From NCBI GenBank assembly GCA_026398675.1, contig JAPLSK010000353.1, positions 1 through 6,990 of the forward strand: a stretch of DNA of 6,990 nucleotides, read 5' to 3'. Shown here piece after piece: positions 4,884 to 6,990 of this stretch. The notes under the pieces are model-generated. The model had not been told where the DNA came from, made no database searches, and saw only the letters and a program-made list of their open reading frames with translations. Made by a program: the position numbers and the translations under genes. The DNA comes from a bacterium (GTDB lineage Bacteria > RBG-13-66-14). Within the stretch, counting starts at the first letter, position 1, and each line of letters begins with the position of its first letter.

Positions 4884-5348
4884 TTATTTCAGGTAATTGT
4901 ATGGATATTCATCCCAACGCAAACATAAACCCAACCTGACCGGATTAGCCAGTATATAGTTCGCAATCCGAGACAGACCTTCTTCCTTCCTAACCCCGTG
5001 GTCGTAAAAGCTGGCCTGCCATAAAGACCGGGAAAAACCGTATCGTTTTGCAATCATATTAATGTGTCTTTTCCAGGTAGCTATCAGTGTTGGTAGGTTA
5101 TATTCCCTGGGGGGTGCGAGCAGAAGATGAACGTGGTCGGGTAGTATGGAGGCGGCAATTAGGGTACACCGTTTAGCCAGCCACCCTCCAAGTGATTTAT
5201 AAACCTCATCGGTGAAGGCAGAGGGAACGAAGATGCGTTTTCGTTCTCTTGTGCAGATTGTAATTGAAAAGGCCTGAGACGGATTGGAATAGTTCTCCAG
5301 CGGTAGGCGGGGGTGTTTCCGGATTGGGTGGTTAGTGTAATTCGGCAT
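4884..5348 (-). CDS. REP-associated tyrosine transposase (RAYT, Y1_Tnp HUH family)
   Basis: A 154-aa single-strand DNA endonuclease of the Y1/HUH class, related to IS200/IS605 TnpA. It is expected to bind and cut REP hairpins next to GTAG. Family signs are FSITICTRERKRIF (strand with the TICT motif), the metal-binding pair H72-V-H74 in LPDHVHLLL, WQASFYDHGVR, and the catalytic Tyr131 in ANYILANPVR. The protein ends WDEYPYNYLK, typical of the group. The domain is complete. I place the start at ATG 5348 (MPNYTNHP, as in relatives), with a weak GAAG ahead; a GTG at 5384 would add 12 hydrophobic residues. Perfect inverted REP copies flank the gene. GC in sampled 60-bp lines is 35-58%, well below the roughly 70% of neighbouring genes, which suggests separate origin. 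It lacks an accessory tnpB. Confidence 0.93.
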   Translation of the reverse strand: MPNYTNHPIRKHPRLPLENYSNPSQAFSITICTRERKRIFVPSAFTDEVYKSLGGWLAKRCTLIAASILPDHVHLLLAPPREYNLPTLIATWKRHINMIAKRYGFSRSLWQASFYDHGVRKEEGLSRIANYILANPVRLGLCLRWDEYPYNYLK

Positions 5349-5395
5349 TTCTTCAAGAAATAAAAACAGACGACATAATAACACAATCCGTAAAG

Positions 5396-5425
5396 CGGCG
5401 GGGACTAAAGTCCCCGCCCTACATT
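5396..5425 (-). repeat. REP element, right flank of the RAYT gene
   Basis: Exact inverted copy of 4851-4880. On the minus strand, GTAG (5422-5419) leads into the GGCGGGGAC stem with loop TTTA. It lies about 50 bp upstream of the RAYT start, inside the probable RAYT promoter region, so RAYT binding here could also affect its own expression (inference). Confidence 0.88.
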
Positions 5426-5470
5426 TTGGGTTATCCAGCGTTTAAAAGAATCGCGCACATAAAAGGCCGT

Positions 5471-5489
5471 CCGGCTTCAAGCCGGCTAC
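5471..5489 (-). repeat. GTAG hairpin at the aldehyde dehydrogenase stop codon
   Basis: On the minus strand, GTAG (5489-5486) is followed directly by CCGGCTTGAAGCCGG, a palindrome with a 5-bp stem and 5-nt loop (or longer if the loop closes). The TAG is the stop codon of the aldehyde dehydrogenase gene. Nine bases later comes TTTTA, so it may also end that transcript, but the T-run is too far from the stem for a classic terminator. Confidence 0.55.
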
Positions 5490-6982
5490 TGGTTGTCTAT
5501 CTGCGCGCGCTGGAGCTTGCCGGAAAACTCCACGTACACGCTCTTCCACTCGGTGTAGAAATCCAGCACCGTCCAGGCGGCCTCGCGGTGGCCGTTGCCG
5601 GTGCCCTTCACCCCGCCGAAGGGGAGGTGCACCTCGGCGCCGATGGTCGGCCCGTTGATGTACGTTATCCCCGCCTCGATGTCCTGAATCGCCTTGAAGG
5701 CCAGGTTCACGTTCTCGGTGTAGATGGAGCTGGAGAGGCCGTAGGCGGTGTCGTTCTGGACCTTTATCGCCTCCTCGAAGCTCGAGACTTTAATCACGGA
5801 AAGGATCGGGCCGAAAATCTCCTCCTGCTCCAGGCGCATCCCCGGCTTGACCCCGGTGAAAATCGTCGGCTCGACGAAGAAGCCCTTGTCGTAGGCGCCG
5901 CCGGTGAGCCGCTTCCCGCCCAGGACGAGCTCGGCCTTGTCCTCTTTCAAGCCCACCTCGATGTAGTAAAGGTCGGTCTTGAGCTGGTCCTCGCTGACGG
6001 CGGGGCCCATGTCCACTTTCTCGTCGAGGCCGTTCCCGACCTTGAGCTTTTTGGCCCGCGCGACGAGCTTTTCCATGAACCCGTCGTGGATTTTTTCGTG
6101 GAGGATGAGGCGGCTGGTGGCGGTGCAGCGCTGGCCGGTGGTGCCGAAGGCGCCCCACAGGACGCCGTCCAGCGCCAGCGGAAGGTTGGCGTCGTCCATC
6201 ACGATCTGGGCGTTCTTGCCGCCCAGCTCGGCGGAGAAGGGCTTGCCCAGCGTCCCGCACTGCCCGGCCAGCATGTTACCTATTTCCACCGAGCCGGTGA
6301 ACGAAATCCGGTTGACGTCGGGGTGCTCGACGATGGCCCGGCCCACGGAGGAGCCGCCGCCGGTGACCATGTTCACCACGCCGGGCGGGAAGCCGGCCTC
6401 CTCGAAGACCTCCATGAAGTTGGCGACGCTGGCCGGGGTCAAGGTCGCGGGCTTGATGACGCAGGTGTTGCCGCAGATGAGCGCGGGGAACATCTTCCAC
6501 GAGGGAATGGCTAGCGGAAAGTTCCAGGGGGTTATCATGCCGCAGACGCCCACGGGTCGGCGGATGGCCATCCCGAACTTGTTGCGCATCTCGACGGGGG
6601 TTTGGCGGCCGAAGAGGCGGCGGCCCTCCCCCGCGGCGTACATCCCGCAGTCTATGGCCTCCTGGGTGTCGCCCCGGGTCTCGGCGATGACCTTGCCCAT
6701 CTCCCGGGTCATCATTTGACTGATTTCCTCTTTGCGGCGCTTGAGGATTTCGGCGGCTTTCATTATCAAGAGGCCGCGCTCGGGGGCGGGGACCAGGCGC
6801 CAGCCCTGGAAAGCCTCCCTGGCCGCGGCCACGGCGGCGTCCACGTCCCGTCCGTCGGACTTGGGATGGGTGGAGACCAGGTCGTCGGTATCGGCGGGGT
6901 TGCGGTTCTCGTAGCGCTCGCCGGAGGCGGCCTCGACCCACGCGCCGCCGATGTAGTTCTTGAAGTGCTTCGGTTCGGGCAT
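5486..6982 (-). CDS. NAD(P)-dependent aldehyde dehydrogenase
   Basis: A full-length 498-aa member of the aldehyde dehydrogenase superfamily, oxidising an aldehyde to its acid in the cytoplasm. Landmarks in order are ITPWNFPLA (N154, oxyanion hole), VIKPA (K177, cofactor), SFTGSVEIG (227-235, Rossmann turn), AELGGKN (E252, general base), TTGQRCTATSR (nucleophile C286), EEIFGP (E388 and F390, nicotinamide ribose) and HLPFGGVKGTGNGHREA near the end. All catalytic residues are present. The C-terminal stretch WKSVYVEFSGKLQRAQID is like that of semialdehyde-oxidising ALDHs, but substrate cannot be fixed from this. Thr180 follows KPA where strictly NAD-using enzymes often have Glu, so NADP use is possible. 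The start ATG has GAGG 4 nt upstream, at the window edge. No pathway partners are in view. Confidence 0.95.
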   Translation of the reverse strand: MPEPKHFKNYIGGAWVEAASGERYENRNPADTDDLVSTHPKSDGRDVDAAVAAAREAFQGWRLVPAPERGLLIMKAAEILKRRKEEISQMMTREMGKVIAETRGDTQEAIDCGMYAAGEGRRLFGRQTPVEMRNKFGMAIRRPVGVCGMITPWNFPLAIPSWKMFPALICGNTCVIKPATLTPASVANFMEVFEEAGFPPGVVNMVTGGGSSVGRAIVEHPDVNRISFTGSVEIGNMLAGQCGTLGKPFSAELGGKNAQIVMDDANLPLALDGVLWGAFGTTGQRCTATSRLILHEKIHDGFMEKLVARAKKLKVGNGLDEKVDMGPAVSEDQLKTDLYYIEVGLKEDKAELVLGGKRLTGGAYDKGFFVEPTIFTGVKPGMRLEQEEIFGPILSVIKVSSFEEAIKVQNDTAYGLSSSIYTENVNLAFKAIQDIEAGITYINGPTIGAEVHLPFGGVKGTGNGHREAAWTVLDFYTEWKSVYVEFSGKLQRAQIDNQ

Positions 6983-6990
6983 TTTTCCTC

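Noticed and set aside
5426..6514. Long plus-strand open frame (362 codons) opposite the aldehyde dehydrogenase
   Set aside because: It is a GC-rich antisense shadow with no domain pattern, and the minus strand encodes a full ALDH with all catalytic residues.

Overview
This window reads as chromosomal DNA from a high-GC, Gram-negative-type (diderm) bacterium. The supporting signs are a lipoprotein with a signal peptide, a secreted glycine/aromatic-rich protein resembling a small outer-membrane barrel, strong AGGAGG-type ribosome binding sites, and a coding GC near 70% in sampled stretches. The products do not fix a lineage. An uncultivated high-GC phylum is possible, but that is a guess.

All nine supported genes lie on the minus strand, so transcription runs from right to left. 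From high to low coordinates they are: an NAD(P)-dependent aldehyde dehydrogenase (5486-6982); a REP-associated tyrosine transposase (RAYT, 4884-5348); a small CxxC/HCC zinc-type protein (4525-4761); a secreted barrel-like protein (3625-4161); a small zinc ribbon protein (3304-3537) followed by a good intrinsic terminator; an AIR-synthase/HypE-superfamily protein (2091-3152); a nitroreductase-family protein lacking its central part (1491-1991); and a compact three-gene cassette of an AHSA1/SRPBCC protein (975-1433), an 81-aa helical protein (710-955) and a lipoprotein (19-723). The last two overlap by 14 bp.

The most interesting region is 4200-5490. The RAYT gene sits between two perfect 30-bp inverted copies of a REP element: the tetranucleotide GTAG followed by a 9-bp GC-rich hairpin. 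At least four more elements with the same GTAG-plus-hairpin design but different stem sequences lie nearby. Two of them overlap the TAG stop codon of an upstream gene. In 4202-4528 the GTAG hairpins alternate three times with a second palindromic family (CCCTCTCCC...GGGAGAGGG plus a GGGTGAGGG tail). The RAYT gene is clearly poorer in GC than its neighbours. The whole looks like a self-contained REP/RAYT unit with a local BIME-like mosaic. The general class is known. The structure-conserved but sequence-variable stems, the stop-codon placement and the alternating array are the parts worth checking.

The remaining genes look like ordinary metabolic and cell-envelope genes with no obvious shared pathway.
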